The notes beneath the pieces were generated by a model that saw only the letters and a program-made list of their open reading frames with translations, had not been told where the DNA came from and searched no databases. From Panicum virgatum (taxonomy: Eukaryota > Streptophyta > Magnoliopsida > Poales > Poaceae), in NCBI RefSeq assembly GCF_016808335.1, contig NC_053153.1, positions 27,886,090-27,950,089 on the forward strand: 64,000 nucleotides of DNA. Direction: 5' to 3'. Numbering within the stretch: the stretch's first letter is position 1; every line of letters begins with the position of its first letter. The position numbers and the translations under genes were made by a program. Shown here piece after piece: positions 42,607 to 53,953 of the stretch.

Positions 42607-43045
42607 CTATCCTATATGCAAATGCAAGGAATGGATACGTACCATGGTTCTCATGGTGATAGCTCGGGTTTTGAGTCCTGAGCGGGACTCTCCATACCTT
42701 GGGTTCTGTTGTCGTCGCCGGATGGAGTTCCAGACGAAGACACTTTTCTCCGCCATTCCTTCTTGGTGGCGGGTTTCGTTTTGATCGCTTTTTGCCTCTG
42801 ATTCCTCAAATTCTCTACGAAGGATTCGTCGTCTTGCGTTCCTGTAGTTATGCACTCTGATCTCCCTGTCGATTCTTAGTTGTTCCAAGAGCTCGGCAAG
42901 GATATCGATGGTGGGTGTTGATGGCTTCTCTTGCTCTTTCTCGGATTTCTTCTGGTTGAATGCTTTGATCTGGGAACATTGTTCTACCTTCGATCGGGAG
43001 GCGAACCTCTCCGTCTGCCCATTGATGTTGAGTTGAATTTCTCCG
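42607..43045 (-). pseudogene. Element C protease C-terminal part and following region
   Basis: The minus frame continues the protease (EIQLNINGQTERFASRSK) from the other side of insertion D, then a Lys/Glu-rich stretch. It ends near 42607 without reverse transcriptase. The reading frame is in phase with the 48746 side once D and one TSD are removed. Confidence 0.75.
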
Positions 43046-43050
43046 GCTCC

Positions 43051-46000
43051 TGTGGCAGAACCACCCAAAACTACTGGGCTCGGGTGCACTGATCTTCGTT
43101 GCTAGGTAACTCTGACCCAATTCGGCACGCACCGGTAGTTCCTCGAGTGAAGCCTCGATAAAAGCCACGATATTCCAGGATCGCACAGACAACACCCACA
43201 CGAAGGTGAGCCCAGAGATTACAACACAGATCATCTCATACATCTCAGAGTTTGCAGTGGAAAGGAAATTTATTACAAACCATGTTCAGAGTAGCAAAGT
43301 ACTATAGAAGTTCAAACTACACAAATTATTCATGTCTCATTTATTGCAGCGGAAGAAGTAAACGACTACTACCGAGACGTGTGACGCATCGATAAAGCCC
43401 GTACGAAACATGTCACTCAGTGGGAGGGTGGTCAGCACCAGATGAAGGGCATCCCACTCAACAGACCAGCCCGGATACACGGCCAAGTCAGACTCGCAAT
43501 CATATCCTCAAAGTTAGTACCTGAAAAAAAGTGCCACAAGCAAGGCTAAGTATACTAATACTCAGCAAGACTTACCCATCACAGGATATACCATAGTCCG
43601 ATAACTAGACATGCAAGACTTTTTGGTTTGTGGGGTTTGTTTTGCCAAAAACGCCACTAAGAGTTGATCCTTATTTTCAGATTTTATTTAGCCATCTTCT
43701 AGTTAGATTAACCGTTCTAAGTTTGCATCTAACTCTACACAAATATGGTAGAGCAATCATTTAATCAACCAGCAGTATTATCATCATCATGTTCCACTTG
43801 TTACTCTATGTGACCGAAAACGTTAAGCAATCTCATGCCGTGAGAGGCGGACGATTCCAAATCGAATTTCAACCTGGCCAGGGGAACCTAACGCACACGC
43901 ATGGGGATCGACTTCGCTTTCGCCCACGCTACTGTTCCCCTTTCTTTCCAGTCCGTGGATCCGGGTCACCCTCCCCGACTACAGAGTCCGACCACTCTGT
44001 ACCCGTACGTCCGGAAAAAAATAAAATCTACTTCTACCAAGAGGGTGAATGATCGTTCCACTTGCCGGTCCAATTAGGTACTTAAGCTTACCTATTACCA
44101 TATTTCTCGGCATGTGGCTAGTACTTTCAAACACTTAACGAAATGAGCCACACACCGCGACCTTAACCATTTTTAACTACACCAGCGGGGTGTCACAACT
44201 ACACAACCCCGCCCGTTGTCCTTATATTTCAGCGGAAGGTAAAGTCAGTCAATTCCTATATGCTCGCGAGAGGCAGGAAACCACTCGACTTCTACTGTTT
44301 CTAGTTAGCAGGGCAGCTAGTCGATAAAAAGATCCGGATGTCAAACATAGGTTCCTAGGGATCATGCATCTAAGATTTTCGATCAACGCCTAGAAAACGT
44401 AAGTGCACAAATAAAATTATTACAACATATACGAATAGTTAGATGAATAATAATATGGAAAATAATGGGTTATGCACCGGGGCTTGCCTTCTTGGGCACT
44501 GTCAGGCTGAGTCTTCTGGGGCTTGGCCAGGTCTTGAGCTAAGTTAGTGCAATTCAAATTAACCTCCTGAGCAACACACGAGTCCGCGGGAACCAGCTCA
44601 TATTCTCCATCAGCAAGATTTACCATCTCTATATGCAATGCAAGATTAATATGGTTACAAAATGATAAATGATTCTTTCCTTCACGATAAAGTTGTAGTC
44701 CAACAAATTAATTAAATGATGATCTTGGTGAGTTTATTTACTGGGCAGTCATTTATGGAGTAGTATTTATCACTATGTTCCTTCATGAATGAGTGGGTGT
44801 GTTGGTTTTCATTTTTAGCACTAAAGCATAGCATGTTTTCATAATTTCATAACAGAAAACTCATGATCTAGTGATGAAAATTCAATGTAGAACAGCTCAG
44901 ACAATTTAGCATCTACTGTATAAATTTCAGCATCTAACCATAATGCATTTAATCATGAAAATTCATGTTAACAGATCACTATAAAGACTTCACCAATTTG
45001 CACATAATGGTTGACATGGTTTCTGGTGCTACAAACTTTACAGGAGCATTTAGTTATCATCTACTCAGTACTGTAAATTTTCCAGATTTTATTTCCTTAA
45101 TCATCAGGGGTTATAAAATTAACAAAGTCATCAAGCTATTAAACAAGATAATTTCCACAAAGATTTCTACAAAATATATGGATCTCAAAATTGTACCAGG
45201 ACCTAGATATGGACTAAACATGTTCCAGAAAAATTATAAAGCATTAATTCTACCAGATAAATTAACTATGCATTTAACTTAATATGAGCTTGCATATTAA
45301 TTCAAGGTTGAATATGACCAGTACTGCATGTGCAATTTTTATCACTGGAAGAATCTAATTTAACTAGGAACATGTCCATAAATCAGGATCAAATATGATT
45401 TATTTCAACCAGAACAAAAATAGCAATCCTAGTCATGATTTACTAAGCATGATTTATCATTGAAGCAAAACTCAGTAACTATATCCCAAACTTTGCAGGC
45501 ATGATTCCAAGAATAAATTAAGACTCCAAAAATAAATCTAGATTTTTCTAAGTACAGGAACTATATATCAAGAATTAAGTTCATCAAACAAGCATTAAAC
45601 AGAATATATATCAAACTAAATATAAAATTTCTCAAACTTGTATGACAACAAGGATTCAGTAGCATGTTCATCCAGAAAAAATTTCAGAGCTAAACCATGT
45701 CTAGGTTTACTATTTAAGCAAGTAAATGATTTCAAACTGGATTCATATTTTTACCATAGTCTACTCTATGCATGATCATGTTTCAGTAAAAATATCAGCC
45801 TTTTTCTATAGCAGAATACTTAGTATTGCATTTACTTAATTTAAATATGCATATTTGGTTGAGCTAGTTCTTGTTAAGTAAAACATCCTAAACTTTTTGG
45901 GTGACTGATATACAACAATAACATGGTTCTGTACAAGTTTCATGAATAGATACATAGTACAACAACCAGAATGAAATAAACATTCTATACCTTGGATACT

Positions 46001-48745
46001 CATGGGTTAAATGTATCTCTGTTTCTACTCAGAATTTAGTTGTCAAACTTTATATACTGGTTCATCTATTCAATAAGAGGTTCTGTTACAAATTTCAGAT
46101 TTTTACAGATGCTAAAACTATTTATCATGATATAGTGTCACTATATATGGATTAAATCAAAACCTTAGTTAAACATTTGAAATGCATTCCACAATTTTAT
46201 ACTAACATTCTCATAGTACCTAGACCATACTGAGAAACTTTCAGCCTAACATCATTACTGAAACATCAGGTTCAAAATAATTAATCTAGGTCTAGCACCT
46301 CAAACATTTATGTGTAACTTCTGTTCTGCAAATAATCTGATTTCCAAATATTTCTAGCATGTTCAACCACCCATGATTAGCACCTGGTACAAGTTTCATG
46401 TTTTTTCCAAGTAGTAGAACTATTTAGCATGCACTATCACCATTAAACATAGCTTAAATCAAAACCTTAAATATATAGTTGAAATTGCTTCTAAAACATT
46501 TACAGTACTGTTATTTTATCATCCCAAGTGCACTGAAAAAGTTTCACCCAAAAATATACTATAGAACAGCAAGAACAAATACATAGTATTTAACCTTAGA
46601 CTAAACAAGATTCAATGAAACACCTAGTTATATTTGGTTTCTGGTCATGAAATTTTTATGCAAGACTTTATTCATAGAAGTGAAGCTACCACCCAAAAAT
46701 CAGAGGTAGCATTGCTCTAGAACATGAGATACATTTATGAGCTATTTAATTTAATCTTTAATATAGATTAAAATAGAAGCAGGAACTGAAAATGTGCATG
46801 TAACAAAAGTTGTATATTTTGTTTCAAGGATTCCATAACAGTTGATCTTGCATTTTTATGATTTTTTTACGAATTGTTATGTATTTTACAAGTTCACTAT
46901 TTTGAAGTTCATGCACATTTTGCAGATTAGACCCTGGAATGTTTCTTTTAACTTGAGGTCCCTGGCAGAAATGCTCAGAACAGAGCAGCGGCGGCGGCTG
47001 TGTTTCCGGCGAGGATAGTCACCGGAAGCGAAGGGAAAGTGGGGGAAAAGAATGAGGGGCTCGATAGCTACCTTTGGGTGGTCGTGGCTCGTCGGGAGAG
47101 GGTCGGAGGAGGCGGGTCTGCGGAGAGGGGCGGCCGGCGGTGGCTCTGCTCTGACGCGGTGGCGCTCTGGCGGATGGTGAGGGGGGCGACCAGGTCGGAG
47201 AGATTCGGTGGAGGGTGGGGAAGGTAGTATCGAGCTCCGTTTGGGAAGAGGAAGACTGGAGAGGGAAGCTCGACGGAGCAGCAGTGGCAGCCGGCTATGG
47301 TGGCTGCTGAACCGAGCTTTGCTGCTCACGGGGTGTCTTGCATTGGTGGTTCTAGGCAAGAGAGGAGTGTGGGAGGCTTAGCCTCGAAGCAATGCGGCCT
47401 GGCGGGACGACCTCGTGGCTGGACTCGTGGCGCGACGGCCAACCTCGTGGCACGCGCAGGTGAGGGGAGGGGTGCGTGGCGAGCTCAGAAGGCGCCAGGG
47501 AAGGTGGTTTGGGACAATAACAGGGGGCACGTAGGCTGTTTGGGTCGGGGAGGTGCTCGGCGCTGGCCAGGTGGCATCGGCTCCGGCGTACGGCACTGCC
47601 GTAGGCCGAGCCCAGGGAGGAGGGGGAGAAGAAACAGGAGATGGCAATTTCGTAAATAAATCGAAGTTAAAAATTCAGTTCTGTAATTTCAATTTTTCTA
47701 CCTCTTCTTGGCCTCAAATGAAAAAGTGGTGAATACCATTTTTGTTCAGTTTTTCGAGTTCTACAACTTTCGTGTTATGCACTTTTTCATTTGATCAATG
47801 GTTTGAGAGTTATTTAATTATTTCAAAAACAGCTATTTAAAGTACTTATCATTCCATGTGAATTTTGGCACTTTTACTCCTAGGCTTCAACTAGGCTTTT
47901 GTTTAACATGACATGGTGAATATGCCTATTCATTTTCATATGCATTATTGCATTGGTTTGAATGTTATTTTAAAATACTTACTGCTAGAAATTGATTTCT
48001 TGTTTATTTAATCTGTTTCAACTTTGAATTAGCAAAAAGTCTTTTAAATTAAATTGTGTGTCACAAAAATATAAGTGTGTCTTTATACTACACTTTTGTG
48101 ACAAGTTGAGCATGAAAGTTTAAGAATATTACAGGAACAAGTTTTATATCCACACATACTCCTATACAAGGATGCATTATTGTTTTGTATAACTCTTTGT
48201 TATCATGAGCTAAAGGAATGTTTAACCCTTTGTTTGAATTTTTATTTTGTTTTATAACTCCAAGTTGTCCTTTAATAAAGAGCTGAATAACTAGATATTT
48301 TTTTACTAGACCTCCGAGATAAGTATGTCTCATGTCTTCTTTTCCGAAAAAAATTTCAAGATTTAAAAACTACTTGTGGGTTGGATATTTGTGGCTTTAT
48401 TTTATTATTTTGTTTGAACTAGTAGTTCTTCCCAAATCAAGAATGGTTCCATTAATCATTTCATGTGATGATTTTCCAGTTTGAATTTGATTTGCATAGA
48501 AAGTTTATAGATCATTATGAAAGGTGTATTTTAGTGTCTTACTACCACTCATGTCAAGTCAATTTTAAAAGTATACAAAATATTGTTTTTCAAGAAATTT
48601 CACTCAAACACATTCACACATACATTTACACACAGATTTGCAAAAGCAAAACACTTAAGTATTCATTTAAGTTTTTCTTGGTCATTTACAGATGATGTCA
48701 TGTTAATTGTCTTGTTTTGGCTAAATTGACACCAGAGGTGTCACA
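43051..48745 (-). mobile_element. Element D: 5.7-kb putative solo LTR (Tekay-type) inside the element C protease
   Basis: Ends TGTGGCAGAACC and AGGTGTCACA (minus TGTGACACC...CCACA) are flanked by GCTCC on both sides (43046-43050 and 48746-48750). Segments such as TACTCAGCAAG (about 43560) and the AACTACACCAGCGGGGTG stretch (about 44175) recur in the LTRs of B and G. No PBS, PPT, gag or pol is seen, so one very long LTR is the simplest reading. A GC-rich block lies at 46980-47640, and the open frames there are compositional. The rest is AT-rich with no genes. Confidence 0.75.
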
Positions 48746-50873
48746 GCTCCAACATCAATGTGTGCATTTGCGGTACTCAAGAATGGCCTTCCCAGAATGA
48801 GTGGCGTCTTGGCATCAACCTCCATATCGAGGATGATGAACTCAACGGGAATAAAGAAGTTCTGGATTTTAACATGAACGTTCTCTGCAATTCCCGCGGG
48901 GTAACGGACTGTCTGGTCTGCTAGCTGCAAGCACATAGCAGTAGGGGCAAGCTCATGATAGTTTAGTTTATCGTAAACTATCTTGGGTATGACGCTGACG
49001 CTTGCTCCCAGATCACACAGAGCGTGTGAGAAATGCTAACTCCAGATTGAACATGTGATTGTGGGGCATCCTAGATCCTTCTTCTTCTCCAGGAGAGGAT
49101 CGAGTATAGCTGCGCTACACTCCTGTGTGAGTTGCACGACCTCGGTGGTGGGCAGGCTTCTCTTGTTACCAAGTATATCTTTGATGTACTTGGCATAGGT
49201 TGGGACTTGCATAGCGTCAAGACGTGGTATATTGACATACAACTTCCGTATTACCTCGATGAACTTGCCGAATTGCTCGTCGGCTACCGGCTTCCTTAAC
49301 CGTTCCGGAAACGGTAAGGCAGTAGTGTCATGAAACTCCCGTGAAGTTCTAGAGGGTTCCACAGTTTCCTCCTAGGCAGCAGTTGTGTTGGACTCTTCTA
49401 CCTCCTCCTGGTCTTCGTCTGCAGCAGAGGTATTGCTGGCGGGTGTGGCTTTCCGCCAAGATCCTGCATCTTTAGGGTATGGTGGTTCTTGCGTGGACTT
49501 ACCCATCCGCGTAGTTGCCGCACTAACACTTTCTTTCGGGAGAACTTCCGGTTGCCCAGGAAGTTTTCCCAAATTATTGTTAGGACAAGATGAGGCTAAT
49601 TGAGCAACTTGGGTTTCTATTATTTTGTTGAAGCTCAATTGGTTTTTAATAACAGAATTTATGCCCTCTAGTTGTCCGGCCAAAGACTCCAAAATTTTAT
49701 CATTAGCAAGAAATTTCTTACTAATGTTGTCATTAATTTATTTTTGGCCATAAACTAGGTCCTTTAAAGAAGGCTGAAAATTGTTATTAAAGTTCACACC
49801 TTGCTACTAGCTGAAGGGGAGGTTGGGTTTGGAATTCCAACCCCACTGAGGATGGAAGCCTGAGTTGTTGGAGTTGTTCGCCCCCAACGAAATGAGCTTC
49901 CTCTTGAGTGACCGGGCAAGAGTTGCCCATGTGTCCAGTTTATCCACACATCTCGCATGTCATGCGAGAATCCATAACTTGGTTAGCCTCCTGGTGTGGA
50001 GACTCCAGTCTCTTCATGAGAAGGTCCATCTTGGCAGCAAGCATATCGATACTGTCGATCTGATGAACTCCCTTGCGGGGTTGTTGCTACCTATCACCTT
50101 TCCAACTCTTGTTGGAAGAAATCTTCTCTACCAGCGCTTTCGCTTTAGGTACGCTGAGCGAGAGGAAGGAACCACCTGATGCTGCATCGATGTGGTTCTG
50201 GGCTAGCATGTTCAGGCCATTGAAGAAACTCTGAATAATCAGCCATTCCTCCATGCCGTGGTGGGGGCATGCTGCAATGTACTCCTGGAATCTCTCCCAA
50301 GCTTCCGGAATGGCTTAATCCGGGAGCTGTTGAAATCCGGAGATTTTACCTCGGAGGGCATTGGTTTTGCCCATCGGAAAATACTTCATCAGGAATGCAT
50401 TAGAGCAAGCTTCCCATGTAGTGAAGTCTGCTTTGTTGGTATAAACCACATCTTCACCTTGCCTAGAAAGGAGAATGGGAACAGTCGAAGACGGACGTTA
50501 TCCATCGTGGTACCTCTGGGGTTCATGGTGCTGCTCACTTCCAAGAAATTTTGAAGATGAGCGTTGGCATCCTCCGATGCCTTTCCACAGAATGGACTCG
50601 CTTGAACCATGTTCACCAGTCCCGACTTGAGCTCAAAGCCATCATTGCCTTGGTCATTGTTCAGTCCAGTAGGAATGTGGCTGCTGGACGGGGCCGAGTA
50701 CTGCCTGAGAGTCTTGGCCATGGGTGGTGCTGAGACTGACAAACGAGGATTCCAAGTGGGTTTCTTCTGGGGTGGGACGACGCGGTGTCTCACAATTCGC
50801 CCAATTCTCTGAGGATTCGAATCGAAGTTGGATGGAAGATCAAAACCGGTCATGCACTGCACTGAATCTAATA

Positions 50874-50916
<43 letters not shown>

Positions 50917-50970
50917 AATGGTAAGCCCGCTAAAATTAGCGGTGATAAGACAGTAAGGTTTTTCACTCAA
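48746..50970 (-). pseudogene. Element C gag-protease (Athila type)
   Basis: Gag begins near 50850 (MTGFDLPSNFDSNPQ). The block FCGKASEDANAHLQNFLEVS and LRLFPFSFLGKVKMWF is typical of Athila gag. A zinc knuckle (CEMCG*TGHMGNSC, with a stop inside) lies near 49940. Further gag (QVAQLASSCPNNNLGKLPGQ) follows, then protease with active site DLGAS near 49010 and ILGRPFLSTANAHIDVGA near 48770. Several stops split it. The protease is cut by element D at 48746. Gag would form the particle, and the protease would process it. Confidence 0.8.
50877..50915. repeat. (GA)n microsatellite
   Basis: About 18 GA units lie just upstream of gag. They create a false Leu-Ser run in the minus frame. Confidence 0.9.
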
Positions 50971-50993
50971 TTATACGACAACTTTAGCCAATT

Positions 50994-51022
50994 GCTTCCT
51001 CGACAATGGCACCAGAAATGCT
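50994..51022 (-). promoter_or_regulatory. Element C primer-binding site
   Basis: Minus TGGTGCCATTGTCGAGGA starts a few bases from the LTR end at 51023. Confidence 0.7.
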
Positions 51023-52584
51023 TGTTGGTGTCTCTTATGCTCAATCTGAATAGGTATTCTACAAGCGCACAGAATTCACTGGTGTAGCACTTCACCTTAG
51101 AGTATTCCAAGGTATCATGAAAATCCTCAGGGAAGCACTATGGTAAAGTGTATCGTAAATTGTAGTGACAACTGCTACTGATAGTATCGACCGACTAATT
51201 TAGCAGGGGTAAGCCAGATAACTGATGAGATAAATGGACAAGCTATGAAAGAGTGACATACAGGAGATTCTATACCTTAGAGAGATAGCAGCTGGGAGGA
51301 CAACGAGCGAGAAAGGACTCCTGAAACACTTCTAAACTACTGAGCTAGCCTCACTAGAACTAATCTAAGCTTCTAACTTGATGTCGGACCCAGGAGCTTA
51401 CTTCGGCAGCCTAAGCGAAGGGCGCAGACAGGGGTGAGAAGGGTCCCAACATACTTTTGGCAATCCTACTGCTATGAAAACACCCGAACGTGGTGGACTA
51501 CAAGGGACGGACAAGGCTGTCACCACTTGCCGCCTACCACTGCGGTACCGTGGGATGGAACACACTTTCTAGCTAGCACTGAGTTATACACCACATCTGC
51601 TCTCGGTACTAGGATTTCCCTTGAGGCCTTCAAGAGAAATCCCCCTCAACCTAGTGAACTAACTTGAGTTACACTAGTACGGGCGAAGAACCCATAAGAC
51701 TAACTCCGACAAGCAAGAAAGGGAACTTAAACGTAACTAGAGATAAAACTTACTCCTGCAGACAAGTACAAGTACTTGGGAAGATAAAACTTGTAGAAAG
51801 TAAAGCTGACTCAATTAAATAAAGAAGATAACTTATATTGAAAATAGTCAAAGGAAAAGATACAAGAGCTTTACCGAGCTCCGATGATGACTCCGGATCC
51901 CCTAGACAAGCTCGACTCGACTCTAACTCCCAACTACTAACCTACTCTAGACTTGAGAAGAGAGAGTTGCTCCTTTGAGTGTGTGTTTACAAGTGAGGGG
52001 GAGAGTGGTATTTATAGGCTTCCAAGGTCAGTAGAAGGCCGGTAATTCCGTTGGCTAGGTGCACGCAACTGTAGAGGTGGTGCTTATCTTCCTCAGATTC
52101 TGGTATCTTAGGCCGGGCGGCCCGGGGGAGGCCGGGCGGCCTGGTCCTGGGGACTCTCAGCCCTCCGTTTCACCGACATTGCACATCAACGCTCCACATT
52201 GCCTCTAGACTGGGTGCTTTCCTTATTTGACGCTCTTGGCACTGGCAGGTGGGCTTTTGGGTTGATCCTTGTGCCTTCCGGGTCCACCAACAGGATATGA
52301 AATGTTCTCCTTATTTTGGAACCTTATGAACATGTCACATTGCTCCAGTAAAATTATTAGGCCCATGTATGTGGAGGTGTCAGGCCGGTCGGCACGGAAT
52401 GTGCCGGGAGGCCGGGGTTTTCTCTGATTTCGACCATCTTTGGACATTGGATTCCTGCAAATACAACTCATCCAAAACTTGTGGAACTTATTAGAATCAA
52501 ATAAAATATGCATGGAATATAGTGCAAAACTCAATTTATTCCCGAGAAGTTGACGGTCAAAATGTGAGATAATGGCCGTCAACA
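51023..52584 (-). repeat. Element C 5' LTR
   Basis: It is near-identical to 37045-38754 apart from scattered changes and a deletion of about 145-150 bp, corresponding to about 38111-38256 of the other copy. That deletion removes one GC palindrome. Confidence 0.85.
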
Positions 52585-52589
52585 TCGTT

Positions 52590-53220
52590 CTTTGTGAATA
52601 TTGTCACGATAATGGCGGTGGGCGCACATCGCTAATGCGTGGTCAGAAAGGGGGTGTTGTTGGATTGCTAATCCGGCAAGTCCACCAAGAGTATATCTGG
52701 TGGTAGATTTTAGGTGAGAGGGATCTCGGAGCCAAGAGCTTGATGGTAACACAAAGACATAAGAGTTTACCAGGTTTGGACAACTGGGAGCGTAACACCC
52801 TACATCCTGTGCTCGGGATTGTATTAGGGTTTCAAGGGAAGCTATCACCTAATGGTGGTGCTGTTGTGTCTCTACGATGGGTATCCCCACGGCCCCCTTA
52901 TATAGCATGGGCGCCATGGGTTACAAGATAGGTATAGATCTACTCAGATTATTTTACATGGAAGAAAGTCGGTTTAAGATACACAAAATTTGGGCATCCT
53001 GATCTGGCCTTGATCTTTATCCACAAAGAACCCTTCCGTTGTCCAGCCGAGTGCCTGTCTGCAGGGTAGTTACACATAGTCGTATCCTGAATGTAGGGAC
53101 TCAGCAGGGTGGTACCCAGAGTAATCTCCGTCAGGTGTATTGCATGCAACGCACATGAAGTTACGTGGAGTTGTCATATTAGTGTGCATGAAGTCATTGC
53201 ACGAGTTACTGCACATGATT
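52590..53220 (-). repeat. Ty3/gypsy LTR fragment
   Basis: On minus, TATATAAGG is at 52905-52897 with TAGGGTGTTACGC downstream (near 52795), the same arrangement as in LTR H. Both ends are undefined and there are no genes. Confidence 0.5.
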
Positions 53221-53748
53221 CTATTGCAGAAGGGGGTGCAGCGGCCGCCGGCGCCGCCGCTCGCACGTACGCCGGTTGGAGGAGTGCGAACTAAAGGAGG
53301 GGGAGGAGGTGGAGCGACCGCCGACGAGAGCTGGGTGGAGGGGGGAGTGGCCGGTGGCTAGGTCAACACTGGCCAGGGTGGTGGTCGAGGTGGCGGAGCT
53401 TAGGGTTTTAGGTTTCAAGGGCTCCAATATCCATTGACTTTAAAGAAGGAGGTCGGTGTTGGTGGTGGTTCGGCCGGCTATAGAGGTGACCGGATAGGGC
53501 TAGACATCTAGGGGGCGGTGGCCAGTAGTGGGAGCGAGGAGAATGTCGGGAGGGAGACGTCAAAGGTGGCGGTGGGTGGTAGGCGGGCAGCACGGCGGCG
53601 AGAGCCGCTCGACTTGCAGTGGACGAGGGGCCATTATTTCTAGCGTGCGCGAGAAGTCGCGCGGAGGAGAAGACGGTTCCTCCGCCCTGCATACTCATTC
53701 TATTCAAATGCAGAGATAGCTCTCTAATGCAGAGATAGCTGGTGTGTT
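53221..53748. other. GC-rich unassigned block
   Basis: It has GGAGGTGGAGCGACC-type G-rich sequence and several compositional open frames, with no domain recognised. ATGCAGAGATAGCT is duplicated near 53708 and 53727. Confidence 0.4.
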
Positions 53749-53876
53749 CGGCCGGTACTAAATGATGCCTTTTAGTATCGGTTGGTGTTTCAGGCCGATA
53801 CTAAAATGGTCACATCATTTTAGTACCGGCCTGAAACACCAGCCGGTACTAAAAGGAGCCATTTAGTACCGGCCGG
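53749..53876. repeat. Hairpin of TAGTACCGGCC units
   Basis: Arms 53749-53808 and 53816-53876 pair over about 60 bp with a 7-nt loop. Each arm contains TTAGTAYCGG units. It is a likely transposon terminus or MITE remnant that could yield double-stranded RNA. Confidence 0.65.
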
Positions 53877-53953
53877 AGACACCGGCCAGTACTAAATTTC
53901 TCCACCGCCACCACTATCCTTATTAAATATCTGCCACCACCAGTACGCCACAC

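Larger units (their letters stand above)
37045..52584 (-). mobile_element. Element C: Athila-like element with gag-PR and accessory ORF, interrupted by D
   Basis: LTRs 37045-38754 and 51023-52584 have TGTTGGTGTC and GGCCGTCAACA ends. A PPT (38755-38770) and a PBS (minus TGGTGCCATTGTCGAGGA at about 51014-50997) give the minus orientation. The PBS resembles the Asp-tRNA type used by Athila elements (TGGCGCCGTTGCCGGGGA) with transitions. Flanks TCATT and TCGTT look like a TSD with one change. Gag, protease and an accessory ORF are present; reverse transcriptase, RNase H and integrase are absent. Without D it is about 9.8 kb. Confidence 0.85.

Noticed and set aside
44187..44195. GGTGTCACA inside element D, identical to its right end, as a possible internal LTR border
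   Set aside because: The same region has counterparts inside the LTRs of B and G (an AGCGGGGT segment), no convincing PPT follows, and no second TGTGGCAGAACC start was found.
46886..47659. Open frames in the GC-rich part of element D
   Set aside because: They are compositional, overlapping on both strands, and comparable GC-rich blocks exist in other LTRs of the window.
50389..50970. Apparent signal peptide (Leu-Ser run) at the start of the C gag frame
   Set aside because: The run is encoded by the (GA)n microsatellite; the gag similarity begins after it.
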